Below are positions 33,047-41,073 of a stretch of 64,000 bases of DNA, in pieces. The DNA is from Sphingobium sp. Ant17 (GTDB lineage: Bacteria; Pseudomonadota; Alphaproteobacteria; Sphingomonadales; Sphingomonadaceae). Position 1 is the first letter of the stretch. Every line of letters begins with the position of its first letter. The stretch lies in NCBI RefSeq assembly GCF_000588875.1, contig NZ_JEMV01000015.1, forward strand, positions 25,564-89,563, written 5' to 3'. The translations under genes and the position numbers were made by a program. Below the pieces are notes generated by a model that ran no database searches, was not told the origin of the DNA, and saw only the letters and a list, made by a program, of their open reading frames with translations.

Positions 33047-35608
33047 TTAGTCGGACGCCGCGATCATCGGTCCCAAAGCCTGGGCGAGCGTCGTGCCCGA
33101 ATAGGGTTTCTTGACCAGCACGATGTGCGCGAAGCGTTCGGGCAATTCCAGTCCGTCGCCATAGCCGGTGGCAAAGAGGAAGGGGATGCCCTTCTGTGTC
33201 AGCAAATCCGCCACCGGCAAGCTGGTTTCATGACCCAGGTTGAAGTCCAGTACGGCCAGATCGATCGACTGAACCAGGATCGCTTCATGCGCGCGACCGA
33301 CGCTGGCGACGGTTGAGACGTCGGCTCCCAGATCGCGCAACGCATCCTCGCCGTCCATGGCGATAATCATATTATCCTCGACCAGCAGGACATTGCGTCC
33401 CCGCAGCAAGCCGGGCGTCACGGCAGTTACCGGCTTGGCCCGGTCCCGCGTCACGGCTTCGGGCAGGACCGAGACGATATGGCGCGCCGGAATGCAGAAA
33501 TGCGCTTCGATCCCCGCCAGCCGATAATTGATGTCGGCATGGCCCTCCAGATCATAGGGGATGGAACGTTCGATGACGGTCGAGCCGAAGCCCCGGCGTG
33601 TCGGCGCGACCACCGCCGGGCCACCGCTTTCGGTCCAGTCGAGCAGCAGGCTGCCATCTTCATCCACGCGCCAGTCGATCGTCACCGTGCCACTATCCGA
33701 CAGCGCACCATATTTGGCGGCATTGGTCAGCATTTCATGGATGACCAGCGCCATGACCGTGAAACAGCCGGGCGTCAGCAACACATTGGGACCGGACAAT
33801 TGCACCCGATCGCGGCGCTCGCCGAGATAGGCGCCCGCTTCCACCTCTATGAGGTCGTATAGACGCGCGGGACTCCAGCGATCGGCGGTGATCTGGTCAT
33901 GCGCACGCGCCAGCGCATGGACGCGGCTTTCGAGCGTTCCGATAAATTCCTCGACCGTCGCTGCACTGTCGCGGGTCTGCGACAGCAGCCCGCGGATCAG
34001 AGAAAGGATGTTGCGGACGCGGTGGTTGAGTTCCGCGATCAGCAGTTCCTGCTTCTCGTTCGCGCGCTGCCTTTCCTGATCGGCTGAGTCAGAGAGGCGC
34101 AGAACGACTTCGAGCAAGGCAGTGCGCAGCGCTTCGGCCACGCGCAATTCGGCAGGCGCAAAAGGCAGCGCTACGCCCTTGACCAGTTGCGACCAGCTTT
34201 CGAAGCTCTTGCGGGGGGACAGGCGAGGGCCGTTGGGGCCATATTCAATATGCTTGTCCGGCTGCCCGGCCCAGCGCACCGAGCGCAGTTGTTCAGCCCG
34301 GAACAGCACGACATAATCGCGCGGGCGACGCGATAGCGGAATCGCCAGCAGCCCGGCAGCGCGATCCGCATAAGCCGCCGCCTCTGGTAGCACCGAAGAG
34401 AGATTATCGGTGGTATAGACCTGACTGGCGGCGACCCTGTTCATCATCGTGACGATCGCCGAAAAATCCGCAGGTTCGGGTGCCAGCCCGGAAAAAGTCA
34501 TCTGCCCGTCGATATAAACACCAACCCCATCTGCAGGGATGGTGTCGAAGATAATGTCGCCAAGCCAGCGGGCATTGGACAACAGGTCATGATCCTGCGC
34601 GACGGCCGCCATAAGCCGGTCGGCGACCTGCCGCGCCTTACCCTCGTAACTGGCGGTTTCGGCGCGTTCGCGGCTTTCGAGCATCATCGAGAAGATCTGG
34701 CCGAACAATTCGGCCGCGCTGCGCTGAGCGAAGGTCGGCAGGCGCGGGGCATAATGGTGGCAGGCGAACAGCCCCCATAGCTTGCCTTCGACGATGATCG
34801 AGATGGAGAGTGATGCCCCTACCCCCATATTACCCAGATATTCGATATGGATCGGCGACACGGCGCGGGTGAGGCAAAGGGACATGTCGAGCGCCGCACC
34901 AGTCGGATCAAGCGCTGGTACGACCGGGACCGGGACCGCTTTCACGTCGGCGATCACGCGGAAGATGTTGCGCAGATAGAGCGCGCGCGCCTGCACCGGA
35001 ATGTCCGATGCAGGGTAATGGAGACCATAGAAACTATCGACGCCCAAACGCAGCGCTTCGGCTACGACCTCGCCGTCTCCGCCCTCGGCAAAGCGATAGA
35101 CCATGACCCGATCAAAGCCAGTCAGCGCCCGCACCTGCCGCGCACCATCGCGCAGGAACGGGGCCATGCCTTCCACCTGGGACAGCCGAGAGACCATCGA
35201 GCGGACGATGCTGCTCGCCTCCATCTCATCGTGGGCGGCAGGCTCGCCCTCGATCACGACCAACTGGCCGGAAAAATGCACGGCGATGTCGAACGCCGGG
35301 CCGCCGTCCATCAGGGACAGCGCGAAGATGCGCTCAACCGAATCGGGTCCGCGCAGCAGGGTGATGCGGTTGCGCAACGTGTGGATCGCGTCGGCGGAAA
35401 AGATGGTGCTGATCGGCCGACCCAGCATGCCGTCGGGTTCATGGCCGATAAAGGCAGCGCTGTTGGCCGACACGCGCGACACCAGCCAGTCGGCGGTCAG
35501 CGCGATCAGGAAGCCGAACGGCTGGATCGCGCCGAGCACATGGATCGGCTCGCGGTCGCAATTGGTGAGATCGACGGCGAAGCCGGTCGCGGCATCGGCG
35601 TCAGCCAT
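33047..35608 (-). CDS. bphP: Bacteriophytochrome HWE histidine kinase with C-terminal receiver
   Basis: An 853-residue red/far-red photoreceptor. Biliverdin should attach to C17 (LTNCDREPIHVLGAIQPFG). The PAS-GAF-PHY core follows, with VDSFYGLHYPASDIPVQARALYLRN and LFACHHYAPR. The kinase is HWE/HisKA_2 type (ELNHRVRNILSLIRGLLSQTR), and a response-regulator receiver ends the protein (VLLVEDNMI, phospho-acceptor in LAVLDFNLGHE). The start codon overlaps the heme oxygenase stop by eight bases, so chromophore supply and apoprotein are translated together. A frame extending upstream is not needed. Confidence 0.95.
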   Translation of the reverse strand: MADADAATGFAVDLTNCDREPIHVLGAIQPFGFLIALTADWLVSRVSANSAAFIGHEPDGMLGRPISTIFSADAIHTLRNRITLLRGPDSVERIFALSLMDGGPAFDIAVHFSGQLVVIEGEPAAHDEMEASSIVRSMVSRLSQVEGMAPFLRDGARQVRALTGFDRVMVYRFAEGGDGEVVAEALRLGVDSFYGLHYPASDIPVQARALYLRNIFRVIADVKAVPVPVVPALDPTGAALDMSLCLTRAVSPIHIEYLGNMGVGASLSISIIVEGKLWGLFACHHYAPRLPTFAQRSAAELFGQIFSMMLESRERAETASYEGKARQVADRLMAAVAQDHDLLSNARWLGDIIFDTIPADGVGVYIDGQMTFSGLAPEPADFSAIVTMMNRVAASQVYTTDNLSSVLPEAAAYADRAAGLLAIPLSRRPRDYVVLFRAEQLRSVRWAGQPDKHIEYGPNGPRLSPRKSFESWSQLVKGVALPFAPAELRVAEALRTALLEVVLRLSDSADQERQRANEKQELLIAELNHRVRNILSLIRGLLSQTRDSAATVEEFIGTLESRVHALARAHDQITADRWSPARLYDLIEVEAGAYLGERRDRVQLSGPNVLLTPGCFTVMALVIHEMLTNAAKYGALSDSGTVTIDWRVDEDGSLLLDWTESGGPAVVAPTRRGFGSTVIERSIPYDLEGHADINYRLAGIEAHFCIPARHIVSVLPEAVTRDRAKPVTAVTPGLLRGRNVLLVEDNMIIAMDGEDALRDLGADVSTVASVGRAHEAILVQSIDLAVLDFNLGHETSLPVADLLTQKGIPFLFATGYGDGLELPERFAHIVLVKKPYSGTTLAQALGPMIAASD

Positions 35609-36140
35609 GCACAGCCGCCTGCTCTGGTGCACCGGCCCGCGCGAAGATGGAAAAGGCTGCCCTCGCGCCCTCCACGGCGTCGTCCAGCCAAGCGTCGTCG
35701 CCTTGTGGCGCGGCACTGTCGAGCGCCTGCTGGAACGCGATCCACTCGCCCTTGCCATGGACGGCGGAGAGATAGGCTGTCGGCAGGCCTGGCGCGACCT
35801 TTCGCGCCAACATCGCGCCGCCTAACCGCGATCCTTCGAGCGCATAGAGCAGCCCCCAGCGATAGCCCTCGCCCGAGCGATCCTCCAGCGGCAGGGGTTC
35901 GGGCATGGCTTGTCCCAGCGCAGCAATGTCCGATGCCAGCAGCGGCAGGCGCGGTGCAGCGGGACATGCAACCGGTTCCAGCGCACCCAAAGCGCGGGCA
36001 TGGGCGGTCAGGAAGGCGCGATAGCCATCGGGCGAGTCAAGCGAATGGTCGGCGAACAGCCCATCGACCTGTCGATGATTGCCCGCCGTCGCATCGCGCA
36101 GGGCCAGGCGGATGTGGCCGACATGGGGAGATTTCTTCAC
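35601..36140 (-). CDS. bphO: Biliverdin-producing heme oxygenase
   Basis: A 179-residue bacterial heme oxygenase that opens heme to biliverdin, the chromophore for the phytochrome encoded next. The proximal His is likely in ATAGNHRQVDGLFA, and the distal helix in GEGYRWGLLYALEGSRLGGAMLARK carries the conserved Gly residues. It overlaps bphP by eight bases. Its start has little RBS signal; upstream lies a 246-bp gap shared with the divergent rcnB gene. Confidence 0.93.
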   Translation of the reverse strand: MKKSPHVGHIRLALRDATAGNHRQVDGLFADHSLDSPDGYRAFLTAHARALGALEPVACPAAPRLPLLASDIAALGQAMPEPLPLEDRSGEGYRWGLLYALEGSRLGGAMLARKVAPGLPTAYLSAVHGKGEWIAFQQALDSAAPQGDDAWLDDAVEGARAAFSIFARAGAPEQAAVHG

Positions 36141-36386
36141 GCGGCAGTCCTAGTGGGAGTTCATGACCGCTGCACTGATCTGGATCAGCTTTTTGGCCGA
36201 TGCAGCACTAAACGCATGTACGGCGCAGGATAATGTGGATGATAGCAAGATGAACCATTGTGCATGGTTGCGTGCGTCCGATTCTTTCAAATGGCTGACG
36301 AACGGGTTCAGACACGCGACACACCGAACCGCCTAATCATAAGTCATCAGGGCGCAGTTTGTGCCCCCATAAAGAAAGTCGGGACG

Positions 36387-37334
36387 ATGTTCAGGAAGAT
36401 GATGCTGGCGGGGTTGATGAGTGCGACATTGCTGAGCGGCATCGCGCCCGCCTATGCCCAAAATGAGCAACGCGAGCGCGGCAATCGCAGCGAGCGGATG
36501 CAACGTCCCGATCGTGGTGGTGGCGAGATGCGTGGCAACCGCATGGCACAGCAGCGCCAGATGGTCGAACAACAGGCGCAGCGACCGCGCCGTGACATGG
36601 CCCGCCCGACCATGGCGCAACGAGCCCAGCAGCAGCGCGATCAACAGGCCGCCTCGCCGCGCACGGCCAATGCGATGGAACCCTATCGTCAGGATAGGCG
36701 AGAACAACGGCGCGCAGACCCAAGGGTTCGGGCCATGCCTGACCGCAATCTTCCTAACAGGGCCGTGACAGTTGGCCAACGCGAAGGCTGGCAGGATCGG
36801 CGCGAGGAAAGACGCGACGTGCGCCGGGACGTCCGCGATGACCGGCGCGTCGATCGCCGCGACGTCCGTGACGACCGCCGCGATGATCGCTGGGACGGGC
36901 GCGACGACCGCCGAAACGACCGACGCTGGGATAATAATCGCGGCTGGGTCGGCGGCGTTGGCAACAGCAACTGGAATAATGGCCGCCGCTATGATGACCG
37001 CACCCGTTGGAGCAACCAACGCCGTTGGGACAATGGCTGGCGGCAGGACCGGCGCTACGACTGGAACAATTATCGCAGCCGCAACGGCAACCAGTTCCGC
37101 ATGGGCCGCTACGCCGCACCGCGGGGATGGGATTATGGCTATCGGCGCTTTTCGGTCGGGATCACCCTGTCCAGTCTGCTCTATGCCAATAATTACTGGC
37201 TGAACGATCCCTATGCCTACCGCCTGCCGCCCGCTTACGGCACGCTGCGCTGGGTGCGCTATTATGACGACGCCATGCTGGTGGATGTCCGCGACGGCTA
37301 TGTCGTCGACGTGATCCACGGTTTTTTCTGGTGA
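36387..37334 (+). CDS. RcnB family protein with long Arg/Asp-rich region
   Basis: A 315-residue exported protein. A signal peptide (MLAGLMSATLLSGIAPAYAQ) is followed by a low-complexity region of about 200 residues rich in R, D, Q and N (blocks of DRRD). A C-terminal RcnB domain follows (DPYAYRLPPAYGTLRWVRYYDDAMLVDV, ending GFFW). RcnB is a periplasmic factor in nickel/cobalt homeostasis in E. coli, but the wider family is functionally undefined. No RcnA-type exporter is nearby. A second member follows at 38264. An upstream extension is possible, but the signal peptide fixes the start. Confidence 0.88.
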   Translation: MFRKMMLAGLMSATLLSGIAPAYAQNEQRERGNRSERMQRPDRGGGEMRGNRMAQQRQMVEQQAQRPRRDMARPTMAQRAQQQRDQQAASPRTANAMEPYRQDRREQRRADPRVRAMPDRNLPNRAVTVGQREGWQDRREERRDVRRDVRDDRRVDRRDVRDDRRDDRWDGRDDRRNDRRWDNNRGWVGGVGNSNWNNGRRYDDRTRWSNQRRWDNGWRQDRRYDWNNYRSRNGNQFRMGRYAAPRGWDYGYRRFSVGITLSSLLYANNYWLNDPYAYRLPPAYGTLRWVRYYDDAMLVDVRDGYVVDVIHGFFW

Positions 37335-37372
37335 CGTGACGAGACTTCCTGATATGGCCTTCAGGAACCCCT

Positions 37373-37404
37373 GACCCCGGAGCGGCGACGCTTCGGGGTC
37401 TTTT
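37373..37404 (+). terminator. Rho-independent terminator after rcnB-like gene
   Basis: GACCCCG and CGGGGTC pair (7 bp) around a GC-rich loop and are followed by TTTT, 39 bp after the stop. Confidence 0.85.
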
Positions 37405-37436
37405 CATGTGCCTGCGCTCTGTGGCAGGAGGCGGGC

Positions 37437-38114
37437 ATGACGGACATATTGGATGATGGCGGCATTCCCTCCCCTGCCCGCGCGCAGATCGGCGCAGGGG
37501 TGCGCGCGCGGTTGGAGCGCAATCCCATGGTCAGCCGGATCGACAGCGACCGGCTCGACATTTTTGGACGACAGGGGTTTTTGAGCCGCGAGGAATGCGC
37601 GGGCCTGCGCGCCATCATCGATGCGGGCGCGCAGCCATCGACATTGTTTTCCGGGAGTGCGAGTGCGGATTATCGCACGAGCCATAGTTGCAACCTTGAT
37701 CCGTTCGATAACCTGGTGCGGACGGTGAGCGATCGGATCTGCGCGCTGACCGGGCTATCAAGCGACCATGGCGAAACCTTGCAAGGGCAGCGCTATGCGG
37801 CCGGGCAGGAGTATAAGGTTCATTGCGACTATTTCCCGGTCACCGCCGATTATTGGCAGCGTATGCGCACCAGTGGCGGGCAGCGTAGCTGGACTGCGAT
37901 GATCTATCTATCGACCGTGGAAGCTGGCGGCGAAACGCATTTCCCGCATTGCGAATTCATGGTGCCACCGGTTGAAGGCATGCTGCTGGCGTGGGACAAT
38001 ATGGACCGCACGGGCGCGCCCAACGCCATGAGCCTGCATGCGGCACGGCCAGTCGAGCAGGGCACCAAATATGTCGTCACGAAATGGTTTCGCGAACATC
38101 GTTGGGGCGCATGA
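37437..38114 (+). CDS. 2OG-Fe(II) oxygenase, prolyl 4-hydroxylase type
   Basis: A 225-residue dioxygenase using iron, 2-oxoglutarate and oxygen. Iron ligands are H129 and D131 (KVHCDYF) and H201 (SLHAARPV); K211 (GTKYVVTKWFR) would bind 2-oxoglutarate. The N-terminal FLSREECAGLRAIID and SHSCNL motifs fit the P4Hc group. The substrate is unknown; bacterial relatives hydroxylate proline in proteins or peptides. It stands alone between two rcnB-like genes, each with its own terminator. Confidence 0.9.
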   Translation: MTDILDDGGIPSPARAQIGAGVRARLERNPMVSRIDSDRLDIFGRQGFLSREECAGLRAIIDAGAQPSTLFSGSASADYRTSHSCNLDPFDNLVRTVSDRICALTGLSSDHGETLQGQRYAAGQEYKVHCDYFPVTADYWQRMRTSGGQRSWTAMIYLSTVEAGGETHFPHCEFMVPPVEGMLLAWDNMDRTGAPNAMSLHAARPVEQGTKYVVTKWFREHRWGA

Positions 38115-38263
38115 TCGCCGTTACAGTTTGCGACATAAATGACTGAAAACTGACAGTCTCATTCTCACATCGTTCAGGCGCGGAGCGGCATATCTCTGTG
38201 TGTTGGCAGCGGAACTGGAGCTTCCCCCTTCGGTTCAGCCGCCAGGCAAAATGGAGACGAGAT

Positions 38264-38734
38264 ATGCGTAAATTGATCATTCTGGGCCTGTTGGCCGCAA
38301 CGGTTGCGCCGGGCGTTGCATCGGCGCAGTCCGCCCGCGAAGTCCGCCAAAGCCAGCGCGACCTGCGCGAAGAACAGCGCGACCTGCGTCAGGCGCAACG
38401 CTATGGCGACCGCCGCGACGTGCGGGACGAACGGCGCGACGTGCGCGAGGCACGCCGTGAAGTACGTGAGGATTGGCGCGATTACCGCCGCAGCCATCGC
38501 AGCGTCTATCGTGCCGGCAACTGGCGGGCGCCCTTCCGCTACAATCAATGGAATGCGGGTGCCCAGCTTCGCCCGGCCTATTACAACTCACGCTATTATA
38601 TCAGCGACCCTTATCGTTACCGCCTGCCCCGTCCGGGCATGAACCAGCGCTGGGTGCGGCATTATAATGACGTGATGCTGGTGAATGTGCGCAACGGCCG
38701 CGTGATCCAGGTACATCGCGGCTTCTTCTGGTAA
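38264..38734 (+). CDS. RcnB family protein (short paralogue)
   Basis: A 156-residue exported protein: signal peptide (MRKLIILGLLAATVAPGVASA), an Arg/Asp/Glu-rich segment of about 55 residues (blocks RRDVRDERRD), and an RcnB domain (SDPYRYRLPRPGMNQRWVRHYNDVMLVNV, ending GFFW). It has the same plan as the protein at 36387 but a shorter linker. GGAGA lies six bases before the ATG. A strong hairpin terminator follows. Confidence 0.88.
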   Translation: MRKLIILGLLAATVAPGVASAQSAREVRQSQRDLREEQRDLRQAQRYGDRRDVRDERRDVREARREVREDWRDYRRSHRSVYRAGNWRAPFRYNQWNAGAQLRPAYYNSRYYISDPYRYRLPRPGMNQRWVRHYNDVMLVNVRNGRVIQVHRGFFW

Positions 38735-38748
38735 GACGCTAACCAAAT

Positions 38749-38789
38749 GGAATACGGCCCCTAACGCCAGGCGTTGGGGCCGTATTTCC
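38749..38789 (+). terminator. Strong hairpin terminator after the short rcnB-like gene
   Basis: GGAATACGGCCCC and GGGGCCGTATTTCC pair over about 13 bp around ACGCCAGGCGT, which is itself partly palindromic. The 3' T-run is short. Because it is nearly symmetric it could also act on the minus strand. Confidence 0.75.
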
Positions 38790-38856
38790 GTGCTACCCCC
38801 TTGGCCGCGCCGCTCGTTGCCGGGCGGGCGCGGCCGATGGCGCGCAAGGCGCACCA

Positions 38857-38882
38857 TCAGTCCGAAAGGGGGAACGGACTGA
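38857..38882. other. Unassigned hairpin between rcnB-like gene and lysS
   Basis: TCAGTCCG and CGGACTGA form a perfect 8-bp stem around a purine-rich ten-base loop AAAGGGGGAA. It lies in 146 bp (38790-38935) with no coding frame. A second small stem (CCTGAG/CTCAGG, 38919-38940) includes the lysS stop and may be the lysS terminator. The first hairpin could belong to a small RNA or a processed 3' end; nothing further can be assigned. Confidence 0.35.
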
Positions 38883-38935
38883 CCCGCAAACCACCGGTTC
38901 GGGTAAATGTTCCAGCATCCTGAGGCTGTGCCCTC

Positions 38936-40531
38936 TCAGGTCGCGAGGGCCTCCGCGATCAGCGCCCGACTGTTGGCGATGCCGTAGAGCGCGATGAAGC
39001 TACCCATGCGTGGCCCTTGGTCCGCGCCAAGCAGCGTCTGGTAGAGCGCCTTGAACCAGTCGCGCAGTTCGGCGAAACCAAAGGCCTCATCCTTGCCGAT
39101 GGCATAGACGATATTCTGGATATCCTCCGCCGATGCGCCTTCGGGTAGCGCGGCAAGTTCGGCGTCCAGTCTCTCAAGCGCCGCCGCTTCATTGGCTTCA
39201 GGTGCCCGGCGCTGCAGCGTGGGAGCAACGAAATCCCGATGATAGGCCAGTGCGTGGCCGATCAGCGCGTCGAGTTCCGGGTAGGTTTCCGCATTGGCGT
39301 CGGCGACGTAATTTTTGAGATACGCCCAGACCTGATCGCGGCTGGCGTCGCCCATTACGCCGACAAGGTTCAGCAACAGACCGAACGTGACCGGCAGCGT
39401 GCCATCGGGCAGCTTGCCATCATGCACATGATGGACCGGATTGCCGAGTTGCTGCTCGATCGCCTGCTTCGCGTAATTGCCGCGAAACTGCCAATATTCA
39501 TCGACCGCGCGCGGGATGACGCCCATGTGCAGCTGCTTCGCCTTCTTGGGCTCGCGATAGGCGTAGAAAGCCAGGCTTTCCTGCGGACCATAGGTCAGCC
39601 ATTGTTCGAGGCTGAGGCCATTGCCCTTCGACTTGGAGATTTTCTCGCCCTTTTCGTCGAGGAACATCTCATAATTAAAGCCTTCGGGCGGCCGTGCGCC
39701 CAGTGCGCGGCAGATTTTGGACGATTGGGTCACCGAATCGATCAGATCCTTGCCCGCCATCTCATAATCGACGCCCAGCGCGACCCAGCGCATCGCCCAA
39801 TCGACCTTCCATTGCAGCTTGGCCGCGCCCGACAGGATCGATTGTTCGATCATCTCGCCCTCATCCTCGAAACGGATGAGGCCCGCGTCCGCATCGATCA
39901 CTTCGACCGGGACTTGCAGGACGATGCCGCTCTTGGGACTGATCGGCAGGACGGGCGAATAGGTCGCCTGCCGCTCCTTGCGCAGGGTCGGCAGCATGAT
40001 GTCCATGATGGCCTGATAATGGCGCAGGACATTCTTGAGCGCATCGTCGAACGCGCCCGCCTGATAGCGGTCGGTGGCGGACACGAATTCATAATCGAAT
40101 CCGAAACGGTCCAGAAACTCGCGCAGCATCGCATTATTGTGATGCGCGAAACTTTCGAACTTTTCGAACGGATCAGGCACTTGCGTCAGGGGCTTGCCAA
40201 GATGTTCGGTCAACATCGCCTGGTTGGGCACATTATCAGGCACCTTGCGCAGGCCGTCCATATCGTCGCTGAACGCGATCAAGCGGGTCGGGACATCGGA
40301 CAGCGCATGCCAGGCATTGCGGACCATCGTGGTGCGCAGCACTTCGTTGAACGTACCGATATGCGGCAGGCCCGATGGACCATAGCCGGTTTCAAACAGG
40401 ATGTGCCCCTTGGCCGGGACGCCGCCGTCCGGCCCATGGGGCGGATAGCGTTTGAGCAGCTTGCGCGCTTCTTCATAGGGCCAGGCCTTGGCCGCTTGCG
40501 CAGCGGTACGGAGCGTGTCGGATACGGTCAT
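38936..40531 (-). CDS. lysS: Lysine--tRNA ligase, class I
   Basis: A 531-residue class I LysRS, the archaeal-type enzyme typical of most alphaproteobacteria in place of the class II form. The ATP-binding HIGH-like motif is GPSGLPHIGTFNEV (about residues 51-64), the KMSKS loop is EKISKSKGNGLSLEQW, and the C-terminal anticodon-binding domain is complete. It charges tRNA-Lys. No RBS of note; single-gene unit, divergent from the PilZ gene. Confidence 0.95.
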   Translation of the reverse strand: MTVSDTLRTAAQAAKAWPYEEARKLLKRYPPHGPDGGVPAKGHILFETGYGPSGLPHIGTFNEVLRTTMVRNAWHALSDVPTRLIAFSDDMDGLRKVPDNVPNQAMLTEHLGKPLTQVPDPFEKFESFAHHNNAMLREFLDRFGFDYEFVSATDRYQAGAFDDALKNVLRHYQAIMDIMLPTLRKERQATYSPVLPISPKSGIVLQVPVEVIDADAGLIRFEDEGEMIEQSILSGAAKLQWKVDWAMRWVALGVDYEMAGKDLIDSVTQSSKICRALGARPPEGFNYEMFLDEKGEKISKSKGNGLSLEQWLTYGPQESLAFYAYREPKKAKQLHMGVIPRAVDEYWQFRGNYAKQAIEQQLGNPVHHVHDGKLPDGTLPVTFGLLLNLVGVMGDASRDQVWAYLKNYVADANAETYPELDALIGHALAYHRDFVAPTLQRRAPEANEAAALERLDAELAALPEGASAEDIQNIVYAIGKDEAFGFAELRDWFKALYQTLLGADQGPRMGSFIALYGIANSRALIAEALAT

Positions 40532-40658
40532 GCCCGGCCTCTACCGTCCCGCACTGCGAAAGGGAACGGCTTTTGCTGACAATGGCTGTTAGCTTTTGGT
40601 CGCCTTTAGCGTTCATTAACCCTGATTAGGGATAAGGATGGGGGTGATTGGAGGCGAT

Positions 40659-41021
40659 ATGCAGGTTCAGCGCAGCCGTGAGCGCATCTCCGTCGAGATT
40701 CCCATCGTCGTCACGACGGTGCTCGACAGTCTACAAGGTGTAATCGTCGATCTGAGCGAAGGTGGCGCGCAGGTGACGGGTTGCACGCTGCCGCCCAAAT
40801 CGCAGTGCCAGATTGACCTGGATGGTTATAGCGTATTCGGCACGGTGCGCTGGTCCGAGCAGGACCGGATGGGCATCCGCTTTCCCTACGAGCTTACCGA
40901 GGGGCCGCTATTCGACAAGCTCGCCAAGGCCAAGGCCGCACGCCGCACGCCCGTCACCTTTCAGCCACGCCCGCGAGCCATGGCGGTGGGAGGCGGCGGA
41001 TTTGGCCGCCGCGCGGGTTGA
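40659..41021 (+). CDS. PilZ domain protein
   Basis: A 120-residue cytosolic PilZ protein with the c-di-GMP motif RSRER near the N-terminus and DLSEGG near residue 40, followed by the expected beta strands (SVFGTVRWSEQDRMGIRF). GGAGG lies four bases before the ATG at 40659, which I prefer to the ATG at 40638. The tail is Arg/Gly-rich. Second PilZ protein of the window. Confidence 0.85.
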   Translation: MQVQRSRERISVEIPIVVTTVLDSLQGVIVDLSEGGAQVTGCTLPPKSQCQIDLDGYSVFGTVRWSEQDRMGIRFPYELTEGPLFDKLAKAKAARRTPVTFQPRPRAMAVGGGGFGRRAG

Positions 41022-41073
41022 TAGCCGCCTGAAACAGGTTTTCCTTTTGTTCCTGTTCGCCTAAGCCGGGTCT

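Noticed and set aside
36253..36269. AACCAT-TGTGC-ATGGTT dyad between bphO and the rcnB-like gene
   Set aside because: A 6-bp inverted repeat is easily found by chance in 246 bp, and there is no known matching regulator; not listed as a site.
36333..37319. Minus-strand Ile/Val/Ala-rich frame opposite the rcnB-like gene
   Set aside because: Hydrophobic low complexity here is the antisense image of Arg/Asp repeats; no real membrane protein pattern.
39239..40579. Long plus-strand frame opposite lysS
   Set aside because: Shadow of the LysRS gene; no recognisable domain and no RBS.
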